Assembly: GCF_000237925.1 (NCBI RefSeq) | Contig: NC_031498.1 | Span: 20,174,837 to 20,238,836, forward strand | Source: Schistosoma mansoni | Taxonomy: Eukaryota; Platyhelminthes; Trematoda; Strigeidida; Schistosomatidae | Direction of reading: 5' to 3' | DNA: 64,000 nt | Shown here: positions 22,891 through 35,179 of the stretch, piece by piece | How the letters are laid out: every line of letters starts with the position of its first letter | Numbering within the stretch: the stretch's first letter is position 1 | Notes under the pieces: model-generated | Database searches by the model: none | What the model saw: the letters and a program-made list of their open reading frames with translations, nothing else | Told to the model about the DNA's origin: nothing | Program-made: the position numbers and the translations under genes

Positions 22891-23200
22891 AACTCAAAAA
22901 TATCTTCACTTCAAAACATACATTATCCCAATTACAATTACATTAAATTTTATTTGTAATAATCTAGAGAAAGCACACGTGTTGTAAATTGTTAAAAGAA
23001 GTTAACAAGTTTCTCGACAAAACCGTTCGTCATATTTTTTTCGATCATAAATATACTACTATATGCCTTTAAGATGATGGAATATTCAATTAAATTTTAA
23101 TATTTTTTTTATTAGTTATTTCTAAGATACATGTAAAAGTCAATTGAACATATTGTTATTTTAAAAGATAAATTAATCATAATCATCATTGTGTTTTAAT

Positions 23201-23281
23201 TATATGTAAGTGGGTTGGAGAATGCTGGTTGGCGGCCTATGCTCCATTGGGAGTAACAGGCGTAAGTAAGTATATGTAAGT
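23201..23281 (+). mobile_element. 59-bp RTE-1 tail insertion with 11-bp target-site duplication
   Basis: TATATGTAAGT at 23201-23211 is repeated at 23271-23281. Between them lie only 59 bases, the very 3' end of RTE-1 (gggttggagaatgctggttg... to gtaacaggcgtaagtaag). This is an extreme 5' truncation. Confidence 0.85.
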
Positions 23282-23289
23282 ATACACAC

Positions 23290-25885
23290 TTGAATATATT
23301 ACTATTAATAGTAATTATTAACCCACTAAATACACCATTCTCTCTATAAATAAGAAAGTGTTAAAAGGTGATTTTTATCTTTTTTTTTCTTATAAGTTAC
23401 GTTAGAAGTAAATTTTTCCTAGAAATTACAGGCGTTTTTACATGTATGTATGTGTGTGTGTATTCATATACAAATGTGTACATGTATTAGTGTTATATCT
23501 GTGTAAAATCAGTATTCTGTAAAAAAAAACATAACATAAAACATTTTACCTGGCAATCTGGTCCAAGCTTTTTCAAGGAAATTATAACATTTTAGATTAG
23601 AAATCATTGATATGTATGATACAGTTCATGAGAAATTCCAACAACAAAAAAAGGGAACAAAATTTGTGAATTACAATCATGTTCTTTACAAGACTTTTGC
23701 ATCATTTAACCTGTTTGAATAAAATACGTAAAAGATATGAAGATAAGATTATAATAAGAATAATGATAGTATAATAATTATGATTATAGTAACAACATCG
23801 TTATCAAAATTTAACCATATTAGTGTTATTGAATATGATCTTATTACTAAGATAAGTTCATTCACACATACACTTAATTGTATTATTTACGGTTCCATGA
23901 ACTGTTATAGATCCATTCTTGGTGCCTGGTTAACATGATGAGAAATTTCTTCTTTTTTTTTCGCTAACATACACACATACACAGATAATCTCTATCTTCC
24001 TTTTCAGATAAATACCATACTTCTATTGGAAATTGTCTAGTAAGTGTTAAGAATTATTCTTTCCCCCTCTTTTTTAACGTTTACTCTATCAGCATTTTCA
24101 ATCTTTAAACACCTTTCCTTTTTTTGAAAAAAACAATGTACTGTTTTTGTTATTTTGTGAAAATTGACTTATCTATTTTAAAAGTATATTGATAGAACTG
24201 ACAATCTCTCTTTGTTAATATGTAAAGAAAGAAATGAATAATTAGTGATATTGATGAACTTTACACTTTAATAATGTGATACATAAACTGGTTTGTTATA
24301 GATAGTTTAAAAAAAAGCCCAGTGGATCCAAAGTTCACGCTTGTGATATTTAATATACGCGTATGTTATATTGAGAAGAAAATGAAATATAGAAGGTTAC
24401 AATGGTGTTAACCAGTCAGGTGAAGTTATTAATATACACTTACTAATGTTAATCAGTATATATTTTATTATTTATTACAAAAATACATCTTTTTTTACGC
24501 CTCGTGGACATAGTTGATCTAGATCAGTTTCCTTTCACCTACCTCAAAAAACAAAACAACAAAAAAACAAACAACAATCAGTAATAACATATCACTACAT
24601 CTCACTTGTCCACCTTAAATTATTTTTTTCCACAAAAAATATCTGTTTTCTGTACCCACAACTAGACATGTTTTTCTCTTTTTTTTTGTTTAATGGTCAT
24701 AATGACAAGGAGTGAAAAAAAAGTAATTTAAAAAGTGCAAAAAAAACAATATTGTATACATTTAACATCCTATTTTAAAAAGGGGGGAAGAAACATCATT
24801 AATAACACCTTTCATTACAGTAGAAAACATGTGTGTGTGTGTGTGTCTATGATAATAAATTAAAATATACATGAGGAACAAGTAAGATAGTAGACTACAA
24901 GAATGTATATTTAAATATTTGTGTCTATATGTTTGTTGAGTAAAGATAATAGAAATAGGTGCTGTGCATATACTTTCTATATATTTGTGTTCTATGGATT
25001 TATGTGTGCGGTAGAAATGTCTTCACATTAATGTTTGTTAGAAGAGTGAAAAACAATGTAAATTTTCACCTTTTTTCTTTTAAAATAAACTGACTGTAAA
25101 AATGTGTCGCATGTGCAATATTCCCCCATACTTTCCCTTTTACTGAACAATTCATAAACTGATTTTTTGGTAGACATAAATTTTGTTTTAAAAATTACCA
25201 ACTAAATGTCTATTATTATCATGTCTAAGAAAGGGGGGATATTACCATTAGCAGCATTACTAACAATAATAGTACCTGTCGTTATACTGTTTTCAGTAGC
25301 AGAACACAAATCATAATGATCATGAATACTACTATGCTAAATAACGAAAGTCATACATACATACACAGGTACATGTATACTACTGAAAAGATAACATTGA
25401 TTAGAAAAGACCGAGGTGCACTTGTCGTTTATACGTACAATGTCTTGTTCTAGTAAAGCAAAGTTGAATTTAATTAGAAAATTATTATTATTATTATTAG
25501 TGTAACTTTAAAATGATTCCATCCATCATTTTATGTTGGAAAGAATAAAAAATAAGAGAGTAAAAAGTGAGAGATACAATGAAATAGATCTGTAGTAGAG
25601 AGAGAGAAAGAGAATGTGCCACACTGTTAATGCTTACCATCAATACCATCATGACCATAAAAATGCATGAAAAACAAATGAATAGAATTTTACTATGTGT
25701 TACAAGTGTTTTCTTCTTGCAAATAATGGTATACTAATAATATTAAAGTATAGCATATATCCCTGTCAAATGAATGAATGATATTCAGTTCAGCATGAAA
25801 GGGAAGAACGTTAATCAAGTGAAGTTGAAAAATAACGGTCTAATGTTTGAAATTTGGACTAAATGCTTTAATTTTATTTGAAGTT
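23290..25885. other. Low-complexity AT-rich stretch
   Basis: Many homopolymer runs (T8-T9, A6-A8), a (GT)n run at 24829-24847 and a (TAT)n run at about 25480-25500. No gene or SINE recognised. A peptide-like segment on the minus strand near 23540-23610 is discussed among the rejected items. Confidence 0.4.
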
Positions 25886-25889
25886 TTGC

Positions 25890-25965
25890 TCTAAAACCTG
25901 GGTTCGATCATTTGTGACGCACGTTTAGTGGATGTGAACTGATGAGAAGTTACAGTTTCCATATA
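25890..25965 (+). mobile_element. Short SINE-B-like fragment
   Basis: cctgggttcgatca (B box) followed by gtggatgtgaactgatgagaagt, the order of the SINE-B head and ribozyme start. It is truncated before GAAA. Confidence 0.45.
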
Positions 25966-27234
25966 TATATATTGAGAAATCAGATTGAATGCCATCTTCA
26001 GTCGTGATAAAACAATCAGATCCCTCCTAACATTGGTATAAATATCATCAAATAATATACAAACTGGGGTAAAATTCCAAAAACACTAACAAAACACCTT
26101 TCAAAACAAGTAGAACACTAGAAAAGTATAAATATCTAACGTAAAGTTTATTTGAGTGATAGATTTGTTATTATAGTAACCAACTGATTACACTAAATTA
26201 AAAAGAGCTCTGATACGTATCTGTGGCTTCAATCTTTTTTGACGGGATTGTGAGTTATCATCGGCGTGAAACCTCGAAGTAGTATTAAGTAATCGCTCAT
26301 TTTTCTCCCGATTTCGGATTTTTATTGGTTTGATACTATTTCATAGCACTAAATGAAATTAAACCTTATCTCTTCACTGGTAATGAAAGTGTCTTATCGA
26401 TTGATAAGTTAGGTAATTAAATTGTGAAACATAGTTCTCACAAAATACTTTGATCTTTGCAAATTTATCACTTAATTAGATTTGTTACTGTACTGTGATT
26501 GATCTCCAAGAGACGAATGTTCATAGCCAAACGTCTATCAGTTATCATGATACCAATAAGATTCAGAATCTGGGTAGTTAAAAAAAACTCAAAGTGATTT
26601 AGGTTGAGATTTAATAACATTCCCAAAACAAATGACAATACCATCTTAGATCATGCATCATTTTGTTGGATTCTTAGTTATTTAAGTACACTGAAAGTTA
26701 AAAGATTTGGTGATGTTGCGCTAAATCCCGGAAAAAGTGTGCAATCTATACTGATATATTTACTTCATACAAAATGGATATAATATTAAACATTTTTAGA
26801 CATATTATAGTTGTTAGATGGGTGATAGTAATAATTAAGTTCTATAATAATATTTATATTAATATTACTTCTAATTTAATTCAAATTTCCACTTTTGACT
26901 TCAGTATTTGTATCTTTATTGTGGTCACCGTTATTAGGCCATAGTATTGTGGCTACAACTGAATTAGAAATGGATTTTTGGATATCGTCGTCCACCTCAT
27001 TTAAATTACGAGGCAAGTTCAGTTGCTGAAGAGAGGATATTGTCTCAAAGATAAGTTTAACAGTTCTTCATATAACTCAAAGTCAATCATTCCTAACTGC
27101 AAAGATATTATGCTTTGTAATTTATGTTCATCCTGAACTGTTCACAATTGGGGTACTACTGTAGGCTAGATAGCACTGGACAACATCTTCGTTACAACTT
27201 GAAACTCATTTCCAGCCCATGGTCACAATCCCCC

Positions 27235-27430
27235 CGATTATTCAAAATAGGGACCCAAGGTCTCGAGGAAAACGTTTAACTACAAAAACTATTGGATTGG
27301 CGTCCAACGGTACAGTTCCGACTCTAACCAATTTGGGATCTGATGTGAAAACCATAAAATGGCATTGATGACAACAGTTTCGTTTCCGACATGTTTAAAC
27401 TCCACCAGTCACATCTCACTAGGACTTCAG
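27235..27430 (-). mobile_element. Diverged SINE-B head region
   Basis: On plus, gacccaaggtctcgagg...ttggattggcgtcc...gcattgatgacaacagttt...actccaccagtcacat parallels 9780-9990. No ribozyme. Confidence 0.45.
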
Positions 27431-27954
27431 GAACATTTTGAATTAAGTCACTGGTGGACTGTTCAATAATCTCGTATTCAGTGATACTTGAGCTGAGATC
27501 ATTTTGTGACGAATACTACATATTCAACGATACTGTGCTTTATTTGGTATTTTAGATGTGATAGGCGATTTCATGAAATAAGAATCCATTTAGAATTAGA
27601 TTTCAAATGACTTTCATTCACTCTATATGTTTAGTAATAGAGTAATACAAAATATAAAAACTGTTAAGGGTTTTTTATTTTCTTAGGTGTTTTGTACAGA
27701 ACTGTCTGTAGTTTGAAAGATTCTTCATCAAAAATTGATCTAGGATGAAATCATCCATAAAAACCATGGAAAATAGTGAATGGACTTTTTATTTTAATCT
27801 ATAACTATTTAAGAATAAACAATTAAGATTTTACACAGGTTCAAACTAATGAGCTTTAAATATGTATCATATTTCAATGGTTTTTATTTCCCAATTTCAG
27901 TTTCTTTACGATATAGTTCAAGTATTATATTATGTGAATGTCTTCTGAATATAC

Positions 27955-28050
27955 GCCGTTGGATATTCTCGAACTCGGACGAAACGACTGTCCATTGCTT
28001 CACTAATCTTCGGTGGTTCCCATGAGTGAGAACTCATTTTCAACTTTCGA
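27955..28050 (+). mobile_element. Degenerate SINE-B ribozyme and 3' module
   Basis: tctcgaactcggacgaaacgactgtcc...ttcggtggttcc...ctcattttcaac matches the SINE-B plus-strand order with an eroded core; GGACGAAAC survives. Confidence 0.45.
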
Positions 28051-28054
28051 TTAC

Positions 28055-29365
28055 CAGATAAATAGTATGGTAACATCATTATCCGAAACAGAAAGAATAT
28101 TTACCATTCCTTTCGAATAAATAAACTGTAGCTACTAATCAGCAAAATGAATGCGTTTCAAGTTAAAGAAATGAAATTCATATATTTAAATGTTAGGGTC
28201 ACTTGATAATATCATAGCATATTTTGTGTTAGTTGTTCAACATCAGTGTATGAATATAATTTCACCAAATACTAATTTATACAAGGTAGTAAACTCTCCA
28301 TGGGATAGAGATAGAAAGAAAGAGAACTGATCTCACTTACTCTTGACACTATTTTTCTGATATGATAATTTCTATAAACAGGAAGAAAATATGCATAAAT
28401 GATCAGATAAGCATAAATTTGTTTACAGTTTATTAAAATTCCACACACACTTACACACACAAACACGAAACAAAATCTTGTTATAAAGATGAAGCATTAG
28501 TGATTAAACACTAGGCGTAATATAACATTATCAACAGTGTTTTGACATATATTTAACATCTTTCTATACATAATAGGCTTAGAAATGGATTGGAAATGTT
28601 CAATTCTTGATAGTAAGTTGTGATATCCAGTATTACTATTATTACTATTTCTATTATTATTATTATTATTATTATCGTCTGAAATCGTTTTGATGTATGC
28701 ATATAAGCATACTGAAGTGGATTTTGATTTGATCTATTAATATGATTACAATAATAGTAATGATAGTACAGTGGTATTAATATGGTTTAAATAAACTGTG
28801 AAATAAAAAGAATCTTTGAATGGATATCTACTATAATCATTTGCATTTTTGCAATAATATATGCATATATACTTTCTACACAAAAGATTTTAATATTATT
28901 ATTATTATTATTATCTTTAATGTCATCCATATATGAAATACTTATGGTCGAATAAATAAATAAATTGTGTAGATGTCAGACATTTCCCCTTTTCATTTCC
29001 CATGGTAATCTTATCTATTTATGAAGTGTAGTGATATCTTTTATTACTTATAAATTAAATAAGTAATAGATTTATACACAGATATTATAATGTGTTTTAA
29101 TATGTCATAATTTTCTGATAATCAACATACAAAACAATTTGATATGATTGAATGTAGATGAGGGTAAGTGGGTGGTATGTTATAGAGAAAACATGTCATA
29201 TGTATATAGTATATATATAGTATTATTATTATTAGTAGTAGTACTGTGGTTATTCAAATATTTATTTAATTTTATGAAAGAATAATGAGAATTATGAGAA
29301 GGCATATATGGCAAAAGAGAATAATCAATTGCAGTCCATCATTTCAAAAGGAGAAGATTCATTTA
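28055..29365. other. AT-rich stretch with trinucleotide repeats
   Basis: (TAT)n-type runs at about 28648-28676 and 28892-28913, a CA-rich tract 28441-28466, and TA/TATT runs at 29200-29245. No gene recognised. Confidence 0.45.
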
Positions 29366-29370
29366 CTTAC

Positions 29371-29960
29371 TCACTTACGCCTGTTACCCCTCGTTGAGGA
29401 GCATAGGCCGCTCACCAGCATTCTCCATCCAACTCTGTCCTAGGCAATCCTTTCCAGTTCTTTCCAGTTAACATTCATCCTTTTCATATCTGCTTCTATT
29501 CCCTGACGTAATGTGTTCTTTGGCCTTCCTCTTTTCCTCTTCCCTTCCGGATTCCAAGTTAGGGATTGCCTCGTGATGGAGTTTGGTGATTTCCGTAATG
29601 TATGTCCGATCCACTTCCAACGTCTTTTCCTAATTTCCTCTTCATCTAGAAGCTGGTTTGTCCTCTCCCATAAAACGCTGTTGCTGATAGTATCCGGTCA
29701 ATGGATGTTGAGTATTTTGCGTAGACAACTGTTTATAAATACTTGTATCTTCTTGATGATGGATATATTAGCTCTCCAGGTTTCCGGTCAATACAGTAGG
29801 ACTGTCTTGACGTTCATATTGAAGATTCTCACTTTGAAGTTAGTTGACAGTTGTTTTGAGTTCCATATGTTCTTCAATTGTAGAAATGCTGTCCTTGCTT
29901 TGCCGATCCTCGCCTTTACATCTGCATCCCATCATCCTTGTTTATCAATGATGCTTCTCA
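29371..29960 (-). mobile_element. 5'-truncated RTE-1 copy
   Basis: Minus-strand RTE-1 3' region, very close in sequence to the 4.4-kb and 18.5-kb copies, from the start of the KARIGKA...LKNIW region (about 29958) to the 3' end cttacgcctgttacccctcg. It has stops relative to the 18.5-kb frame. The plus-strand frame at 29513-30019 is a shadow. No clear target duplication was found. Confidence 0.85.
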
Positions 29961-30599
29961 AGCGACCACTACAAATTAATAATGAGAGAATTTTTTTAGA
30001 TTGGAATTTAGTAGAATAAAGTTTTATCTTGCTTGTGCTGTTGTGCTATTTTTAGTAGAGAAGCAGCAAAACTTGGCTAATGTAATATATATATATATAT
30101 ATGCATTCGCTTAGAAATAATTCATTATAAGTCATTGAAGTTAGAAAGGTAGGTACGAATAACTCACGTAGGCGTGTGGTAACAGAGATTTGCTATAGTT
30201 CCGTTATTAAATAGGTTCAGAAGTCTTGGAATATAGTGAAGGCTAGTGAAATGAATGAATTGATAATTTGTCTTGGAACATCTTATAGAATTATATTTAT
30301 CGAACTAGTCCAATAAAATTTACCAGTAATCACTCAAATGAGAAATAATTTGTCAATTTGAAGTAGACTCGAACGAAATCTTAGAAAAGTTAACTAATTT
30401 TCAATCTGTTTAGAAAGTAAAGTCATTTGTTAATCTTAGAACACCTCAAAAACCAAGTATATGAATCCTTAAACGTAAACATTAATAAGTTAAATGATAA
30501 ACTTCAAAATATCCTTACAGATTATTACTATTAATATATATTTCTTTATCACGTAACATTCGATATGTGAATTATACTTGAGACAATGTCATCGAATAA

Positions 30600-30730
30600 T
30601 ATTCTTAATAATTCCAGCGTTTCATCTTTCAGACTGGCATGCGCTTCTTTAATGAAATAGTTATGATAACAATAATAATTTCCTTGAAGTTCACACCAAC
30701 TAACAAGGTGAAACGTTGGAATCATTTAAA
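30600..30730. mobile_element. Inverted remnants of Penelope-type hammerhead end
   Basis: On plus, caaggtgaaacgttggaatc (30702-30721) is the 3' part of the Penelope-type hammerhead also seen at 58.9 kb. On the minus strand, gatgaaacgctggaat (30632-30617) is a second one facing it. The core of the plus copy reads TTGAAGT, so it is not active. Confidence 0.45.
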
Positions 30731-30734
30731 TTTC

Positions 30735-32370
30735 AAATCAAATTATTTCAAGTATAGTTTTTATACCTTGAATCTTTTATATTATACTTGTAGACCGATT
30801 TCTGCCGAACTGCTTATTCAAATCTTAGTAAATATTTATATAAGTTGAACCATTGCCTACGCTTAATCCTATGGAATAATTTTTGTCTAAATGACTTCCC
30901 GTGAAAAATATTTGACGAATTCCAGTGGTTAAATTCGTCGTTAGCTTAATATATTGAGTAAGTTGGATTTCATATAAACTAATGATTTAATCTGTTTCTA
31001 GTTCATCAGTATGAATGGTGAAGTCTACTCGAGTTGAACGGAAATTGTATGACCAACTAACTTACGTCGAAGTCAAACCCATTGGTTAATACACAATCTA
31101 GCTTATCTTATTGTGAAAGCCAGCTGAAACATTTCCAGTAATGACTGCGTAAAGTAAATACAATCTTACCAACCTAATAAATTGTGTGAAAACATTACAT
31201 GAGTGCAGGATGAAGCCACTATCTCATAGGCCGATTCATAACGTACAATCGATTGGTCAGTGTTTGTTATCCTTGGCCTTAATGAAGTTCAGTAAATTGT
31301 TTAACGCTCAGATGTTTAACACTGAAATGGTTTAGCCTGTTGGATGATTTGGCTAGGGATCAGGGATAGTTCATTGGCCCTATATATCCACTCAGCATTT
31401 TATTCTTCAAAAACAAATAAATATTTTCAATGTTTATAATAAATCACTTCAAATGAGGAAAGTAAACAGATAAAAAAAACAACAAAGATCATGTCATCAA
31501 TCTCAACTTAATAGATGACATATCATTCAATTAATTATCCCACCCAAATAACTTAGTTTATTATTTATTAAAATGCAGATAATTTCTTTTTCAAACTTTC
31601 CACTTAAAATCAACCTAAAAAAAATTTTCCTATTAAAATTTGATCATGAATGTTTTTGTTTTCCGTCATTTAAATGACTTTTTCCTTCCAAAGTATCCTT
31701 ATTATTATGGTCTTCACGTTAAGTGCTTCAAAATTAAATAACTCTGTTTGATAAATAGACTGAAAGTAATAACTTTTGTCATAATTAGATTGACGGAATA
31801 TACATGAACATGTATATTGTTGATATAGATATGTATCATTGAAAATATCTCTTGGTTAATTAGTTGGGATAAATATAATCTAGTTATGTTGTAAAACATT
31901 CATTGTTTATATCAGTTTTATACGTTCAAATGGGAATAATTTTTAGTGATTTAATGAAATCAAGAAAAGTGATACTTGAAAAGTTAATGTTCAAGTCTAG
32001 TCATCTACGTATTCATCAAAACTGATAATTTCAATAAATGTTAAATGCCTTATATCATGGAACACGTATACATATATTTATACTACCTGAAGCCATTTAC
32101 AGTTAGCACATTTCATTCATTCTTTAACTGAAGTAGATTAACGAAACTGTGTATATTCACTGAAAATGACAAAGAATACTTTGAAATAAATCAGTTCAAT
32201 AAACAAGTTTAATAAGATTAGTGACGTTTGATCGAGTTATTCAATGACATACCAACATATAGATAACACTTATAATATTGTTTTCTGTCTAATCTATACA
32301 TTTAGAATCTTTCACATTGAACAGTGTGAAACATTCAAACGGCAAATTTGTTCTTTTTGTAAGACATATT
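30735..32370. other. AT-rich stretch, no gene recognised
   Basis: Only short A/T-rich sequence; 31080-31400 is less AT-rich but shows no motif I can place. Confidence 0.35.
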
Positions 32371-32374
32371 TAAA

Positions 32375-32575
32375 ATCAACAGGGGTTTTGTAGAGATTTT
32401 AGTAATTTTATACAGTTGAAATCATGAGTCAATTGAAGCTAGACCACTATCGAAACCTGGAAGCACTGGACGGCCGTTTCGTCCTATTGTGGGACTCCTG
32501 AGCAGTGCTCATCCACGATCCCACCTCGCGAGATGCGCGTGGATGCCCACTGCTGAAGAGTCCTACAATAATCAT
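32375..32575. mobile_element. Head-to-head SINE-B pair
   Basis: The minus-strand SINE-B (3' module ggggttttgtagag..., ribozyme, tRNA-like B-box side) runs to ctcgcgagat at 32535. It is followed at once by a plus-strand copy (gcgcgtggatgcccactgctgaagagtcc) that breaks off after about 35 nt. The minus core reads CTCAGGA (G to C, inactive). The plus core CTGAAGA is intact but lacks its GAAA half. Confidence 0.7.
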
Positions 32576-32579
32576 ATTA

Positions 32580-34005
32580 CGGTTCGTTCTTAAAGATATT
32601 TTTCTAAAAAAGCCTGGAAAATTATTATTAAGACGTACCTAATCTTTGTATGAATAAAATGAACTATGTGGAGTTAGATCTTTCTTTAAAAATTGAAACT
32701 TGATTTAAAAGCGAATGTTTTGTCTTGTGATCATTTCACTGTCTACTCAACAATCTTAGTACAGAAATCAAGTATTATGTTTACATTCTGATAGTAAACC
32801 ACCGAATAGTTCATTAGCAACAAGCTATAACTGAATCTCATAACTATAATTGGCACGTCCGCCTTCAGTGAATACAAAACCTATTCTTACAGATACTGAT
32901 GATATTTTTCTATCACATTTAATACCTATAAAAATATACTAGAATCTCTTATACTGATATACTAGAGTCGTTAGCGAGACTATAATTTATAGGTAAACCA
33001 ATCATTTTTACGATAACAGGCCTTGAATTTTCGTGCAAAATTCATTCATTTGGCTAAATAGAGTTTTGGCATTATAGCTGATGTCAGTTCGTAATGAAAA
33101 CCTCAAATCTAATTCCTAACCCTAACTATCAACTGTAAATATTAATCCTATTTCCTAATACAAATTTATAACTCTTATTTAGCCATAGTATGTTGGTGGA
33201 TATTCTCAAGGTCATTTTAGTACCGCCAAAAGGTCATCCATAAATTATAGTCTCACCGAAAATTCTTTTTCTGTTTTTTATAGTGCTGATTGATTTTAAG
33301 TTTCAATTTTGAAAATAAACATCATATCTCATTTGCACTTTTTCTATTTAGATATTTTATATTGTTTTATGTTCGAAATTTAAGTCAACCGGATAACTAT
33401 TGAGGAACAGAAAACAGGGAAATTATTTGTTTCTAGTTTAGAAACGTTGATTAATCCATCAGTACACATATCAAATAGAGCTCAATGTTTTTCCAGTTCT
33501 CACTTTCAATGCAATACCTTTAAACTCTTAGGTTAGAAACCAGTGATCGATATTCTTAGCTTAAGTTTACGGTTCAGCTCTCTATAACGAATTAACTCAA
33601 GCTAAAAATGATGTCCACTACATTCTAACCCTAACTACTAGACGGTATTGTATTCAGTTGATAAACCTGATGATCTTGGACTTTATTCCATCCGAGAATC
33701 CGAAACTAAGACAAAATAATTGTCTATCACTCTCTGATTTTCAATACTATCTTAACTGTTGTTAGTTAATAATGAAAACTCACTTCAAACTGAAAAGTTT
33801 GTATAAACTTCCATTTTTAAAAGTTTCTATTAATATTCTATGGTATTCTATGTGAAATCAACTTACAAGTAAAATGATTCAACTATGAAAAATACTAAAT
33901 CTCCACAAAACCCCTTCTGATAATTAAAATGATTTTAATAACTGACCCAGAAATCTCTAATTCGTGAAATTAACATTGTTAATATTGTTGGTAGAGACAG
34001 GTATC
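32580..34005. other. AT-rich stretch, no gene recognised
   Basis: No splice-flanked frame, SINE head or transposon end seen. Confidence 0.35.
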
Positions 34006-34009
34006 AACT

Positions 34010-34306
34010 TCAGTACAATGGAAGTTGGTCGCGCAATTTCGTGGATTGGTTGAGGTTAGACGTCAACACTGTTGGATGCCGGCTCAGTGGTCTGTCAGTT
34101 AAGTGCTCTAGTGCGAGACTGATAGATCCTGGGTTCGAATCTCGTGAGGCGGGATCGTGGATGCGCACTGCCACTGAGGAGTCCCACAATAGGATGAAAC
34201 GGCCGTCCAGTGCTTCCAGGTTTTCCATGGTAGTCTAACTTCAATTGACTCATGATCTCAACTATATAAAGTTATTAAAATCTCCACGAAACCCCCTTCT
34301 GATTTT
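34010..34306 (+). mobile_element. Near-complete SINE-B
   Basis: Plus-strand order: cgtggattggttgaggttag, A-box region ggctcagtggtctgtcagtt, B box gggttcgaatctc, ribozyme (34155-34216), then the 3' module to tccacgaaacccccttctgat. The ribozyme has CTGAGGA, GAAA and GTC intact, but a CCA insertion separates helix I from the core. Confidence 0.8.
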
Positions 34307-34480
34307 AAATATGTCTTATGTAGAATGGAAAATAAAAGAATGTAGTAGTAATGTTATAATTTATCCATTAATACTAGTATTAATATCATTAACATGAATT
34401 GTCATAATAATTACTGTTGACAATATTTTTATTAAGATTATAAAAAAGTAAAATGTACAAAAATAAATAATTTTATTGAG

Positions 34481-34644
34481 GTCATCATGAAAGTTAACTC
34501 CGCCTATAGCTCTTTTAGGGCTATCGTCGGTCTCAAGCCTGGGTAAAGGAGGAGGGTTGGGCGTGGAGTCAGCATCTACATCCCGTAGAAAACAACCTTG
34601 TTAAAAAGAAAGCCAGCCAGAATTAACAAATTAATGTCATCATG
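34481..34644 (+). mobile_element. Short retroelement-derived insertion with 10-bp target duplication
   Basis: GTCATCATGA at 34481-34490 recurs at 34635-34644. The 144 bases between (cgcctatagctcttttaggg... to gccagccagaattaac) are richer in G+C, with a CCAG-repeat-like tail, and are related to 15955-16080. No reading frame. The duplication could be chance, but its position is right. Confidence 0.6.
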
Positions 34645-34998
34645 ACTACATTTATTTGTATATGTTTAATACTAGAGAAAAAAGTGCCACAGAAACAATA
34701 AACTCTAATGAATAGCTAAATATATGCTGATTTTAGTGAGTGAGTACTTCAGACAGTTAGGGTAGTTATGGGAATTTTATCGATGTAGATAAGTGTTTGT
34801 TGCATAAACATAACAATGTATACATATATCTGAAGCAACTTACGTTTGATGATTACATTTTTTGCCTTAAATAATGGATAATATGACATTTAATCTAACT
34901 AATCATTATTGAGATGAATAAAGCACACATTTATTTAGTTCTTATTTAAGAAAAATTAACTGGGTTAAATTATGATCATTATGAGTAGTACAGAGTTT

Positions 34999-35175
34999 GA
35001 CACCATAAGCAAAGATGGATAGTGGTTACCAGTGGAATCTAAGACGTGCGTTTTGTCCTGTTTGGGACTCGTCAGCTGGATGTATCTGCATCCCAGAATT
35101 GATGTTTACTATGGGACTCGATCTCAGTACCTTTGGTTTCAAATGCCATCGCGTTATCCACTTAGCTACTGAGTG
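34999..35175 (-). mobile_element. SINE-A (Smα-like), ribozyme disabled
   Basis: Minus strand: A box tagctaagtggataac, B box gagatcgagtccc, hammerhead region, ggattccactg-like tail. The core CTGACGA and helix II GTCC/GGAC are intact, but the invariant GAAA has become AAAA, which should abolish cleavage. The 168-codon minus-strand frame across 35026-35532 runs through this SINE and AT-rich DNA and is not a gene. Confidence 0.75.
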
Positions 35176-35179
35176 AATT

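Noticed and set aside
23540-23632. Possible minus-strand exon (NLKCYNFLEKAWTRLPG before GGTAAAATG)
   Set aside because: A donor-like site and neat peptide, but no acceptor with a pyrimidine tract, no known motif, and a short frame in low-complexity DNA.
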